This document shows, one piece after another, positions 42,801-54,003 of a stretch of 64,000 nt of DNA. The translations under genes were made by a program, and so were the position numbers. The notes below the pieces were generated by a model. It saw only the letters and a list, made by a program, of their open reading frames with translations, searched no databases and had not been told where the DNA came from. Source of the DNA: Hybos culiciformis (Eukaryota > Arthropoda > Insecta > Diptera > Hybotidae); assembly GCA_964007475.1 (NCBI GenBank), contig OZ023275.1, forward strand, positions 31,997,619 through 32,061,618, read 5' to 3'. Each line of letters starts with the position of its first letter. Position 1 is the first letter of the stretch.

Positions 42801-45657
42801 TGGATATATGTACTGTATTATGTACAGTACAATGTAATTAAAAATAAAATTTTGCTTTAACTTTAAAAATATACATTTTACTTTAACATAAAAAAATATC
42901 CAAATGGATGAAATTCACATAACACTGGCCTACACTCATTTTGGTGCCTAAGATTTTAGACCTGATTTTGGGTATATTTTATGAGCTGATACAAGAAAAC
43001 TAGTCCCATTTTTCATATCAGCTCTTTATCTTGATTGCCAATTTCAATATCAAAGTATACAGAATACAAGCGAATTACCGTGTCATTAATCGGTTTCCGT
43101 TGATCTTTCATTATATACTCACCGCATATGTAACAAAACATATCAGGATCGTTAATGCAACTTCTTGACTTACTTGCCATCATAAATTTATACGATTAAT
43201 GTCATAAAAGTAGTTATAACATGGACTGATTTTGAATAAAACCGTAAAAAATTTTAAATAAGAATTGTAGGTAAACCAGAGCTGCCAGCTGACATCATCT
43301 AGTAGCAGCAATGTAGTTCATACTAACTACTTTACCGACTACAGATGCGAACAGAGCTGCACCAATGCAAAAAATTTTTTTTGTAGGCCAGTGTAATGTA
43401 AGAAATAATATTATTACACCTTTTTTTTCAATTAAGTACATCCTTCTTCAAAATAGTTTGATTGAGTATTTTTGGTAATTGGTGATTACATACAGTTCTA
43501 TATTAATGTATTTAAACTCAGTAAATGAAATATTTCTCAATTTTTGTTAGGATTAAATAAAAGTTTTCTATACGGCTTATGTGCATTACATATGTATAAA
43601 ACTATATAAAAATAATGTTAACATTTTTTTTTTGTTTTCAGGAAGTTGGATCAACTGCTAATTTAACAATAAAAGTTAATGAATATACAGCAGGAAAATA
43701 TTATTGTAAAGCAAGTGTAAGTGGATTTCCAGATATAGGAGCTGAAATAAATGTGTTTTTAAAGCGGCCACCTAAAATAACATCTGCACGAACTCAATTT
43801 GGAATGATTGGTGATAATGCACATTTAGAGTGTATTGCATTTAGTGTGCCAAAAGCTAAACATATATTGTGGTCATTTGATGGCAATCATATAAATCAAA
43901 GTATTGACAATGAATACTCAATTATGGAAGATCATTTATCTGAAGGAATTAAATCAATTTTAATTATTCGTGAATCACAGCCAAAAAATTTTGGAAAATA
44001 TAATTGTACAGTAGTTAATGAATATGGCAGTGATAGTATTGAAATAAATTTTATTGCGCAAAGTAAGTTAATACTTATTGTAATATTAATATTGGTTGAA
44101 TTAAACGAGACTTGAAACAATTAAAAATATAAATATCCGACTTAGCTTAGCTTATTCGTAGCTTAAATGAACTAAAAGCTCATATTTGCATATTGGAGGA
44201 ACGGTGGAATAGTTAAATGTAGTGTTAGTGTATAATGTATTATGTAGTGTGTTTTCTAATTTGTGATGAAAAACAAGCCAAAATAATACACCAATAATTA
44301 TTTTAATATATTTAATTTTATTTTTTTCCAATTTTTATTCCAGAAACAATCCCAATTTTAATGATAATTGTTGGATCAGTATCTTTTGTTACTGTAATCC
44401 TCATAATTGTCATAATTTTAATGATATTCATGAGACGTGGTAAGAAAAAACTACCACCAGCAGATGTTATTCCATCCGAACATCATCAAAATGAAAAAGG
44501 CTTCAAAGAATCAGATCGATCATCTAATTTAAGTGATTTAAAAGCTGATATTCGAGCAAATTCATGTGAACCAGAATATTCTGAGACATGTTCTGGTACT
44601 GATAGTATTGCTACACGATTAGCAACAAATTTATTAAATTCTAATATCAGCCCAAATACTGGAAGCAATGGTGGTGTACCATTAGCCGGCCCAGTTAAAT
44701 TACCGAGTGATTTCAGGTAATTATTGTAATAATTATAAAAAAAATCCGGTTCCTTTTACTTATAATTATATTTTTTTCTATATGTATAATTTTTATTTTT
44801 AATTTGAAAATAGATATTCGGGTGATTATAGTGATAATTTGGTTAATATATCACAGCCTGAGCCAAAAACTGGTCAACAAAATAATGCATTTGATCCCTT
44901 CATTGATTATGCACTAAATTATAGTCCACCATTAACTAATTTAAGTAAATCTCGAAGTAAGTACAGTAATACTTCAAATAGTAATAGCAGTATGGCAACA
45001 GTTAAAGCAATGCCAATAAATGGTGGTGGTTCATCTAATAGCTCTGCAAATAGCAGTAATGCAAGTGGTAATAATAATACAAATACTACTAATCATCAAA
45101 TAACAACTGGTAATCTGAGTTTACAACGAAATCGTAATAATCAAGATAATAATGGTCTGCCAAGTGTTCAAAGTAGTATGAGTAGCATTCAAAATGGTCT
45201 ATTAGGTATGAAATATAATGAAATTCATTCATTTTATTTTATCAAATTATTGTTTTTAATATTTTCAGGTCAAAATCTATTACAAAATGGCCTTAGTATA
45301 GATCCACGTTATAGTGCGACATATGGCAATCCATATTTAAGAACATCGAATTCTTCTCTCCCACCTTTACCACCACCAAGTACAGCAAACCCAGCGGCTA
45401 CGCCGGCTCCCCCACCATATCATTCTCGTAATCATCATCACCATCATCATCAGAATAATCAATCTTCTCAACTTAGTAATTATAGTTTAAATAATAGTAC
45501 ATTATTAAATAATAGTACTTTATTAGGTAGTAATAGTAGTAATAGCTTAACGTTGCAACAACCGGTGCAAACGGCTGGCTCAATAACACCTTCTGGTCAA
45601 TTTATACTTCCAAGTAATGGTAATTTGAAGAAAGGCACATTAGCAACTCATGTATAA
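27802..45657 (+). CDS. kirre: Kirre/Roughest-family Ig cell-adhesion receptor, 11 coding exons
   Basis: Exons: 27802-28138, 28921-29001, 29601-29752, 30573-30773, 34310-34486, 34559-34661, 35872-36002, 43642-44062, 44344-44716, 44814-45205 and 45269-45657. All introns are GT-AG, phases agree, and the product is 918 residues. A basic start and hydrophobic run (residues 17-27) suggest a signal peptide. Five Ig domains follow, with cysteine pairs C74-C132, C180-C239, C288-C332, C375-C416 and C458-C516, and core Trp at 85, 193, 301, 387 and 471. The membrane segment is about 537-564. The long tail has Asn/Ser-rich, Pro-rich and six-His stretches and ends ATHV, a likely PDZ ligand. Ig1 (AMEPQDQTAIVG, GLGQHRNLSGFERYSMVGSD) is strongly conserved with fly Kirre and Roughest. 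The family acts at the cell surface as a homophilic or heterophilic (Nephrin-like partner) receptor in myoblast fusion, eye patterning and nephrocyte slit diaphragms. Length and THV end favour kirre; rst is the alternative. The start is the least certain point. Confidence 0.93.
30774..34309 (+). other. intron 4 of the adhesion gene (3.5 kb)
   Basis: This GT-AG intron separates the exon completing Ig2 from the exon opening Ig3. It is AT-rich with many homopolymers and no supportable nested gene. The frames at 30904, 31864 and 33474 on the minus strand are composition noise. It contains a tandem 23 bp duplication at 32208-32254. Confidence 0.75.
32208..32254. repeat. 23 bp tandem duplication
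   Basis: A 23 bp unit beginning TACACTTATAACTTAAAG occurs twice head to tail without a mismatch, so the duplication is recent or the copies have been kept uniform. Confidence 0.88.
35006..35033. repeat. TAATA pentanucleotide microsatellite
   Basis: Five uninterrupted repeats of TAATA within intron 6 of the adhesion gene. Confidence 0.8.
38129..38378. mobile_element. 250 bp TA-flanked MITE
   Basis: The inverted ends TCGATGGTTTAAAGGTAAAA..CACTAACTG are exact reverse complements over about 32 bases (38129-38160 and 38347-38378). They are flanked by TA at 38127-38128 and 38379-38380. The TA duplication and absence of coding sequence fit a Tc1/mariner-derived MITE. The near-identical ends suggest a fairly recent insertion. 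A second GACTTTTACCTGTTAATGG block inside echoes the end sequence. Confidence 0.88.
42923..43393. mobile_element. 471 bp CACTG-ended DNA transposon remnant
   Basis: The element starts CACTGGCCTACA and ends TGTAGGCCAGTG, a 12-base perfect inverted repeat. It is flanked by TAA at 42920-42922 and 43394-43396. CACTG ends with a 3 bp duplication fit the CACTA/EnSpm-type group, but three bases of duplication are weak evidence. It is less AT-rich than the host intron and carries a short minus-strand frame at 43013-43180. Confidence 0.75.
43013..43180 (-). pseudogene. N-terminal fragment of a transposon-encoded zinc-binding-type protein
   Basis: An ATG at 43180 opens 55 codons ending at 43013. Residues 9-27 are INDPDMFCYICGEYIMKDQ, with Cys at 16 and 19 spaced CxxC, followed later by IGNQDK. 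From memory, an FCYxCG start followed by a G-x-QDK motif is recurrent in uncharacterised proteins that are multi-copy in insect genomes, which suggests a transposon origin. Those proteins are much longer, so this copy is truncated or lacks later exons. It lies inside the CACTG-ended element and antisense to the adhesion gene. Confidence 0.6.
45206..45268 (+). other. 63 bp in-frame intron 10 of the adhesion gene
   Basis: This shortest intron has a length divisible by three and no in-frame stop. Its retention would add 21 residues, MKYNEIHSFYFIKLLFLIFSG-like and hydrophobic, to the cytoplasmic tail. The donor (GTATGA) is weak while the acceptor (TTTTCAG) is good. Confidence 0.7.
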
Positions 45658-45705
45658 TATTAATTTTTTTTGTCTCAAAGAAATAAAAAATTTATGAAAA
45701 TGTAA

Positions 45706-45711
45706 ATAAAG
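45706..45711 (+). terminator. candidate poly(A) signal of the adhesion gene
   Basis: AATAAA lies 49 bases after the stop codon; another occurs at 45683-45688. In DNA this AT-rich the hexamer is frequent, so the true cleavage site is not fixed. Confidence 0.4.
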
Positions 45712-48544
45712 ATAAAAATTTGTAATATTTTAAATTTTTTCTCGAAAGAGTAGAAATTTTGTGTTTTAAAATAAATATGAAAAAAAAAATTAATTAATTA
45801 TTGTATAATGAGTTTTTTATTTTTTATTTTTGAATTTTTAAGAAAATATTTACGTATCGTTAAAATTTTTTAAATATTTTACTATTCATTATAAATAGTA
45901 AAACAAGTATAACACTTAGCGTTGGCAAGATAGACTATAAATTATAAAAGGATACAAGAGAAAAACTTTCTAGAGAAAATCATCAAAAGAAATAGAACAA
46001 TATTGTCAATACTTTGTTTTATATAAATTCTAGTGATTTTATTTTTGGAGCCTAACTTAACACCAATGTAATTTAACATAAAATCAATAACATATAAAAT
46101 TGGATCTAAATAATTGGGATTAATTTTAAAGTAGAATATCCAAATAATAATATCCAAAATTTTATATTGAACACCTTAATGAGGTATTTAAAAGAAACTA
46201 AATTATATTATAAAAATACATTCCATTATGTTTTTCAAAATAATAATAATATTCCAAAATCGTCATTCCCTTTTCTAAAAAAAAAAAAAAAAAACTAAAT
46301 TTGTGATCAATCTAATTTAGACAGCTTTTAAATGTTATATAAAGACTTTAACAAAAATCTTAATAAAAAAACTTATATTAAAAAATTAAACACTTCTTCT
46401 CGATGTTTTACTAGTCAAGGTTTTAATATCAAAAGTATAAAACATTGTTTTCAAATAAATGAATTAATAATATTTATGAAATATATAATATTAATCTCAT
46501 GAATTTACACCGACCCTGTTATGTTAATTTAGGTTCAAGAAATTTATTCAAAATCATAAGTCTAAAATAAAAAAAAAAATTCATTGTAAAATCTTCATTG
46601 AAAAATTATATTGTATAATATTATAGCCAAATTTTTTTGACAATGTTTTAGAAAATTACATATATTATTTTCAATGTCGATTTAATTTTTCGATATTTTT
46701 AAATAAAAAAAACTATTTATATGAAATTGTTGCCTTATTAAATATAGTATAAAAAAGGAAAAAAAAATTTTTTTTTAAACCTATATCAAATTATTATAAA
46801 AAAAAATAAAATATAAAAATTACCAAATTTTAATAGAGAAAACAAAACATTAAAAAATTCATATATTATATATAAATGTGTTATTAAATTTCCTCAAGCA
46901 TCCACATATCGTTTGATTCTTAAATAAGATAACCAAAGCTACAATTATAAAACAAAAACAAATTATGTTTTTAAAATTTTTTTTTTCATAAATATATATT
47001 CCATCTTTTAGCCGTAATATTATTAAAATCTTAAATGAAAAAAAAAATGTTTTTCTCTTCCTTATTATCGTATGAAAAATTTCCCAAAACTTTATATTTT
47101 TTTTAATAATTAATAATGAACTTATTAGGTTCAAATTGTATCGACAGAGGAATATAGGTACACTTTTTTTTTCCCTCCTGACTTCTAATTAAAGAAAATT
47201 AATTTGGATTAGAAAGTTTATTGAGTTTAATTTTCATCAATTTATTTTTTAAAAATCTCTCTCACAATATAAAAACAAAATGATATTAGGAATATTTTAA
47301 AATTTAAAAAAAAAATCATAAAAATATTGTACTGAGTCAATTCTTCGATTCAATTGTTGCTAAAATTTATTTTTAAAAAATTAGAAAATTAAAATTAATA
47401 TGTGAATAAAAATTATATCAAATTTATTATAAAAATATTAAAAGAAAAACCTTAAAAAAAAATAACAAAAATTTAAAACTTTTGTAATAAATTCTGATAG
47501 AAAAATAGGAGAAAAAATTAAATATATTTTGGTTTAATAGGAAAATATAAATTGAAAGTTTGTATAATAAGAAAATTAGATAATTTTAAAAAGAATGTAA
47601 AAAATTTTAATTATACATAGTAAAAACATATGCGCAAATTTTGAATAAAATAAAAAAGCTATATAAAATTGAAAAATTTTTGTTTCACTTGCGTAAATTT
47701 AATAAAATTGATAATTAAAATTTCATATACAAACGATGACAAAGAAAAAGAACAACTAGAAAGATACTTTATATACTGATAGCTGTGAAAGTAAGTACAA
47801 GGTTTTTATAAAAGCGTCTACTTTTTGTAATCCCATTTAAATAAAACAAACGCTTAATTAAGAAAGCTTTCTTAAAATTCAACTTTCAATTACTGATCAA
47901 AAACTTCGCATATATATATGTGCAGTACATGTTTACATTTGCAAATGTTCACTAAATATTTATACAAATAAAAACAAATGTACATATTGTAAAGTGTAAT
48001 TATTTTATTCTTACATTTATTTTTTGCATATAATTATGTTAGTCTAACCCTAGTGCAATACTAAATTTGTAATACTAAATACTAAATTTGTAAAATATAA
48101 TAAAAGATTCTAATGTTTACGCCTAAAATTTCGACTTATTTTCCTACAATATTGATATGAACTTTTAATTTAATGGTCAAAAATTACAGCAATTAAAGAT
48201 GATATTTATTTTTTACTTTCTTACATCGAAAGCTTGCCAGTCTTTTACGCTTATTATACTACATAATTTATTTATTTTTTTACGGAATGTTTATAAATCT
48301 TGATTTAGAATTTGTATTACAACCTAATGTTTTTTATGCAAATTTTGAAATTACTAATATCACAATTTTGTCATAATGCTGTCATAATGTCTTAAATAAA
48401 ATTATTATTCTGAGTGTTTTTTCTAATTCAAGTGGATTTTTCAAATCTTAATTTGATATTAAATACTACAAAACGTCTAGAATTTAATTTTTTCATATGT
48501 AAATCAAATGTTTCATGAACCTCTAGGTCCAATGCTGTTAAAGA

Positions 48545-48550
48545 TTTATT
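48545..48550 (-). terminator. candidate poly(A) signal of the GNAT gene
   Basis: On the minus strand AATAAA begins one base after the stop codon-adjacent AA, only a few bases past the coding end. It may be too close to the stop to be the used signal; further AATAAA copies lie downstream. Confidence 0.3.
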
Positions 48551-48551
48551 T

Positions 48552-50794
48552 TCAAAGCTGTTTTTGAAATGATACATCCTTCGTCAAATCTAATGACAAT
48601 TGAGACTTTTGAAAAGTCAAGCTATTGCCAATTATTTGTTTGTTGTATATTTGTCTTGTTTCAAATCTAAAAGATTAAAAGTCATTAAATAAATCTAAAT
48701 TTCCTTTTTTGATATAGTTTACCCTAATCGATCGAAAAAATCTCGTTCATCTTCTTGAAATTCCGAAATGGCCACTTCGAGACTTGTATAACCACTTTCT
48801 GTTGCAGCGAACTTGGAAAGCAAATTCAACATAGGCTCTGCAATTTTGCTGAAGGGATAATTGGGGTGAATAGCAAATCTGTAAATCCAGCCAGCATTGT
48901 ATAATGCGCTATGATTTTTTAAACTGATAGTACCAATAATCTATACAAATATTAAATAATTTATTTTAATTCAAATAACTAATTTAATCAATTCAGTATT
49001 GTACCTTTTTTCTAAATTTATTAACATATGACTGTTCAAATGGAGGATTATTGAAAAATATACTGTGATTTGTAATTTTCGTTACTGATAAAAGCGGCTC
49101 ATAACACTCAGCAACCAGTGATTGACTTGGTTTTGTTTGCATCATCTCTACAGCTTTTGTATAGCAAGAGCTTAAAAGCAAAAAAGTTTTCAGTGATTCA
49201 TTTAGTTAAAGTAATTTTAAAATTTTTGAAATAACGCTTTGTACACAATTACTGTTAGCACACCACAAAGAATACTCAAAACTTAATAAGAATAACAAGT
49301 CTTATATAAAAAAAAAAAATTTAAACAATTTTTGAACTTTTCATTCGTGTTGGGAACAGCACTCTAGCTTTTCGTATTCTAAGTTTAGTAAGTAAATACA
49401 AAAGTAGATTAATGTAAATGTTTGAGTAAATATACTCAAATCATACTTACCAAAATGTGCAAATAAAAATGAGTAAAATGCATCCTAAAAAAAAAATCTA
49501 TAAATTTTTTTGTATTTTAATCTTCAAAATTATAATATAATTAATTTCACTAGAATCACCTGGAACGGTTAAGGCACAGAACGTCAACGGAACCCCCAAA
49601 AATATAAATAAAACTGCCCATGATATGACAATGAATTGCAATGTGACCTAAAACGAAAAAAAAAGCGAATACTCGTGGAATATAATTAATAACTAACAAT
49701 TGAAATAAATTAAAATAACCCAAATCTGTATTAGGACAAATACAAGCATTTATTAAATAACGTAATGTAAAGGTATTTATATAACAACAGAACAAATTTA
49801 ATTTAAAAAGGAAATAATTTTGATAGTGATAAAAAATACAACTATAAACTGTTTCTAACTCATTAGAACATTAGAACATTCACGATTAAATATTAATTCA
49901 GGATATTATCTTTAAATTGCAGTAACTATATAACAAATGTTACACTAAAACATTAACCAGGAAATAGTTATCTTTCCATGAGTTTTAATTCAGTACTTAC
50001 TTCTTTAAAACAGAATACATAAAACGATTTTTTTGCAAAGCTCATGACATATTCCCGAATTAAATCCTGGAAAAATTTAAAATTTAATTAAAAAAAGTTT
50101 TTATATTAAATTTTATTCACTAAAAATATTTACCTGACATTTTAATTCATCATCATTTGTGTAGTTTCTAGAACAAACAAAATTTAATCATTATTTAAAA
50201 CTGTAGATTGTATGAAGTTTTGATAAATCCTAATTTGATCAAATAGTCTATGTACAATAGGAGCTAGTTATCCACCTAGTGACAGCCAGGCAATTCTACT
50301 TAGTTAGTAGGTATAGTCATTACGTCGTCGACGAAGTCATCAATTACTAATTCTTAAAATAATAAAAATGTCTAATTAAATCGGCGTTGGCGGATAGGAC
50401 CTACGTTATAATAAAATATGGATAGTATAGTATGTACTTACTGTCTTAATACCCACTGTCTTAATATCTTATCACCAAAAAATAAGATAGGCATATAACG
50501 GAAATAGGTGCCTAAGTTGTATAAGTATGATACCGGAAATAATATTATGCTAAATTTTGCTCATCAATCAGATTAGAAAGCCCCAGTTCATACGACTGTA
50601 TAAACGGAAATTATTAGAAATAGACCCGGTTTCAAAATTTTAGAAAGTACCTAGCTAATTGATGTTGGTGGTCTCACGTCTCACCGACCGGCTGCCTTGT
50701 AACGTAACTAAAAAATTGCTATTTCTGTAATTTTTTTCACTTTTTTACCCTTATCATTATTTTTTTACCTAATAACAATAAATGATTTATCCAT
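48552..50794 (-). CDS. membrane-anchored GNAT N-acetyltransferase-like protein, 8 exons
   Basis: Exons in coding order: 50794-50769, 50167-50134, 50066-50001, 49647-49560, 49484-49451, 49170-49005, 48940-48723 and 48666-48552. Every junction is GT-AG with matching phase, giving 248 residues from MDKSFIVIRNYTNDDELKC to a TGA stop. A hydrophobic stretch at about 43-83 forms one or two membrane segments. The C-terminal half resembles the GNAT fold of NAT8-like transferases: a strand at IIGTISL (139-145), then WIYRFAIHPNYPFSKIAEPM (motif A region), the sheet-forming LEVAISEFQ, and FFDRLGFETRQ. The NAT8 group acetylates amines from acetyl-CoA at endoplasmic reticulum membranes. The usual R/Q-x-x-G-x-G/A acetyl-CoA loop reads YPFSKIA, with the first Gly replaced by Lys, so activity is in doubt. 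The gene is divergent from Khc and convergent with the adhesion gene. The first exon is only 26 nt, so that start is less sure. Confidence 0.82.
50168..50768 (-). other. intron 1 of the GNAT gene
   Basis: A 601 bp intron that is less AT-rich than the rest, with GC-containing stretches near 50322-50340 and 50680-50705. No inverted ends or coding sequence were identified in it. Confidence 0.55.
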
Positions 50795-51413
50795 TTTTAA
50801 GTTTAATTCAATTTAAGTCCAATCTATTATTTTTTTTTATTAAATAGGTAAAAAATTATTAAAAATATTTGAAAAAATTAAAACTAATAAAAATAAAAAT
50901 TGACATAAGATAATTTTTTAAGAAATTTGTTTTTTTTGTTTACTTCAGCTGATTAACCACACACACATCAGCCGCTCTGCACACTACCAGTTGCAGCAGT
51001 ATGCAGATTCAGATTATATGCTGCCAGAAGCCAGATAACAAAATTTATATAAACTTGAAAAATAATTATGTGTTAAAAAATGAAAATAAAAAAGTTTTCA
51101 ATTAAAAAAACAACACTAGAAATCGATATGCTGTTATCAAATAAAAAATAAAATTTATAATTAAAAGTCCTTGATCAATTCCGATCTGTTTTAAAAATTA
51201 TAAATTTGTGTGTTTGCAGTGGTTTGTTCTGATTCAGTACCCTTTATTATTGTTATTAATTTACTTATTATAATCAAAAACGTACAATTCATGAAAAAAT
51301 TTTGTAGCTGTTGATTTATTAATTCATTTTCTTGATTTGAATGTTGAATATAAAACAACTAAGTAGGTTGATAGACTTGTTGAAAAACTCTGTCAACAAC
51401 ACCACACCGTACT
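50795..51413. promoter_or_regulatory. presumed GNAT upstream region
   Basis: This sequence lies upstream of the GNAT start. It includes a less AT-biased block at 50945-51050 with an imperfect hairpin, GCAGCAGTATGCAGA against TATAATCTGAATCTGC-type complement. It probably includes the GNAT 5' untranslated region and promoter, but no convincing TATA or initiator pair was identified. Confidence 0.35.
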
Positions 51414-51421
51414 AATATACA

Positions 51422-53995
51422 CAGCGTTACCAACTTAGGGGTTTTCCCCCTAGGTTCAGGGGTTTTTTTTGTTGACAGAGGGATTTTTAGGGGGTAATTT
51501 GTTTCAGGGGTTTTTTTAGGGGTATGATGTATGATCTTAAAAGCGAAGATTTAGATGACATTTCGTCACCGCATTCTATCTTGTTCAATGTCCAAAAATC
51601 AAATTGTTGGGAAATCGATTTTTAAAGTTTGAACAAAATTTGCACTTTTATTTCAAGATTTTTTGTCAAACTGTATTTAATTTTCGAAAGTCTGTTTAAT
51701 ATAGTTTACAAAACTGCTTGGCAATACACAAACAGATCAGAAACTTTTGAAATATTTAAAAACATGTCCAGAGTAGTCGAAATGGATATTGAACACAGCT
51801 CCTAATAAAACAATTTTTTACTAAATTTTTGTGGATATTGAACAAATTGGACACTGATTTTAAGGTATTGATCAAGATAGCACTTACCTTCTTAAATTAA
51901 CTTTACTAAGAGAACTTATATCTTATTGAACAGAGATGCACTATAATAACTCGAAAATATTAGAAAAGAAACACAATTCCTTTTAAATTTTACGAACAAA
52001 TTTAATTCAAATAATATTATCTTTCAATAACTTTATTTAGAAAAGTGTTAAATAAAACAAATTAATAATAAAATGAATCAAAAAAATATTAAAAAGTATT
52101 TCTAACAATAATACAGGCAAATTAAGCCCAAAACGGTCAAATAAACAAAAAAATTGCGAAGTATCTGCAACTTTCTCATACACAAACACATTCTTTTGAA
52201 GAATCCGAGGAGTCAGCATTCAATAGTGTGCTCGACCCAATATTTGACAATCAAGTTTTTCAAATACTGTGTCTGTATCTAAGCACAAAATAATCATGCT
52301 TAAACTATTTAAAACTTAGCAGTGTGCTTTACTCCGCTTGTTTATAAATGTACGATTTCAGCTGGGTGTAACTGTCAATCAAAATAAATTTTTGTCAAAC
52401 GATAAAAATTAAATGAGATTGATTTCATTGTTAACGAAATTTTTCCAAAATAGAAAATTCATGGTAAAACAAGCGATTGATTATGCGAATACACTTATTT
52501 TTAAAACTGCAATAGAAATGCCGAATATTGGTCGAACATTTGTTGTTTCAAGAACGTTGATCTACTTGTTCTCTTGATCTCATTAATACCAGAATGTGTA
52601 TTTTTTGTTACAGAATATTGCTCACATCTAGTGAAGCAGTTGGATTAAGAAAACAAATGTACAAATGGATGAAAATAATTATCAACATCGAATAAAATAA
52701 TCGAAAAAATCAGCGACCTCGAAAACCTCAGAGAACGAATTTTCAATTTATAACTTTTAATATTTTTCAAGAAATCGAATTTATTAGAATAAAACATCAT
52801 TTTTCGATTTTGTCTGTTTATTTCAGCAATATAATAGACAGAATCAAAATTTAGTATAGTACCTTGTTATTTATGATCTTGGGATGCTAAATTTACCAAA
52901 CTTGTCAATATTTATAGTGATTTACATGAAAAACATCACGAAATTATATTATTTACATGTGCCGCAAAGCGTGGCCACTCCATCACACCTTTTTTGGCTA
53001 GGAACTACTTGGTTTATTGAAATATGTACATTTTCAAAGGTCTATACCAAGTTACAGCCACTTCGTAATTTTTTTGTTTATTTTGGACAATTTGCCCGTG
53101 CTATCTTCTATGTTTTGAAATAAATTCAATTTAATTTTTTTTTTTTTTCTTAATTATTATTAAAAACTAGTGCTTTCCAATAATATTTAAAGAAATTTCT
53201 GGATAGAACTTCTTAATAGTATACTTAAATATGTGAAATATGACGAAAAAGTTAAATATTGAACAATATAGCATTGTAAACTGATAAAAATAAAATGTTA
53301 AGAAAAAATGTTCTATTTTATACAAAATTAATGAAACTAAAATGGATATTGAACAATATAGCATTTTCCGTGGACAACGGGTATAGAACAAAGTAGCGTC
53401 TAATTTGCGATATTGAACAAAATAAGATTTGTCGTCAGATATAAAAATTTGTGGACATAGAACAAAGTTTCCACTCAAAAGGTATATTGAACAAAATAGC
53501 ACCGTGCATAAATATAAATAAAAAATTGAATGAAATCAAACAAAAAATGTTCAATATGCAAAAAAAAAAGTTGTTTGGATATTGCACAAAAAAATTACCT
53601 CGAAATATGTCGCATTGAATAAAATGGTTCTCGATATCTCGAAAACGATAAAAGATACGAAAAAACGGATTATGCCATTCGAAAGGGCATCCCCATATAT
53701 AACTCAATTTCGTCAAAAATGGTCGATTGAACAAGATAGAATGCGGGTGACGATTTGTAATATTTTTGATTGCATTTCATAAGATACCTTATTTGCTAAT
53801 TTTATTATAAATAAATAATTTTATTATTTATATAATTTACGATGTGCGTTATATATTTTTCTTCAAGCATCTATTTGAAATCTTCATAGATATATAAGTA
53901 TAGCTGTTATAATATCTATAAAAAAAATTTAGGGGTTTTTTAGGGGGAAATTTTATTTTTTTAGGGGGAAACATTTGAAAAGGTTGGTAACCCTG
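51422..53995. mobile_element. 2.57 kb hAT-like element with 8 bp target duplication
   Basis: The ends CAGCGTTACCAAC and (reverse complement) CAGGGTTACCAAC match at 12 of 13 positions. Flanking 8-mers AATATACA (51414-51421) and AATATAGA (53996-54003) differ at one base. CAG ends with 8 bp duplications are typical of hAT elements. Subterminal regions carry AGGGG/CCCCTAA blocks, and 51560-51590 is inverted at 53725-53755 (CGCATTCTATCTTGTTCAAT core). A second weaker inverted match joins about 52140-52180 with 53043-53080. At least a dozen degenerate ATTGAACA motifs are scattered through it. No hAT transposase motif was recognised and the open frames (52037, 52884, 53167, 53435, 53582) are short, so it is non-autonomous. 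It sits between the divergent GNAT and Khc genes. Confidence 0.82.
53255..53505 (+). repeat. degenerate ATTGAACAA(A/T)ATAGC repeat array
   Basis: Copies of (T)ATTGAACAAAATAGCA or variants (TATAGAACAAAGTAGC, CATAGAACAAAG) have their GAACA at 53261, 53351, 53386, 53415, 53460 and 53489. Spacing within the last five is 29-45 bases. Further copies lie at about 51786, 51836, 51925 and 53727, one of them in reverse orientation at 51581. Subterminal repeats of this type in hAT elements can be transposase-binding sites; that role is inferred. Confidence 0.7.
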
Positions 53996-54003
53996 AATAT
54001 AGA

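Larger units (their letters stand above)
36003..43641 (+). other. intron 7 of the adhesion gene (7.6 kb)
   Basis: The intron interrupts Ig4 between its core tryptophan (exon 7) and its second cysteine (exon 8). It starts GTAAGTATAG and ends TTGTTTTCAG. Two transposon remnants lie inside (38129-38378 and 42923-43393). The remaining sequence is AT-rich without supportable genes; the frames at 36292-36683, 37269, 38884 and 39087 have no homology or splice support. Confidence 0.85.
45658..48551. other. convergent intergenic region
   Basis: AT-rich DNA between the 3' ends of the plus-strand adhesion gene and the minus-strand GNAT gene. It should include both 3' untranslated regions. No coding exon is supportable; the minus-strand frames at 45942 and 46859 are composition noise. 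A short direct repeat, AATACTAAATTTGTAA, occurs twice at about 48057-48093. Confidence 0.65.

Noticed and set aside
49556..49795. 79-codon minus-strand frame over the GNAT gene
   Set aside because: It is a different frame from the spliced GNAT exon at 49560-49647, whose phase fits both neighbours.
52884..53782. Several frames of 66-111 codons in the hAT-like element
   Set aside because: They overlap repeats, change frame often and show no hAT catalytic or dimerisation motif.
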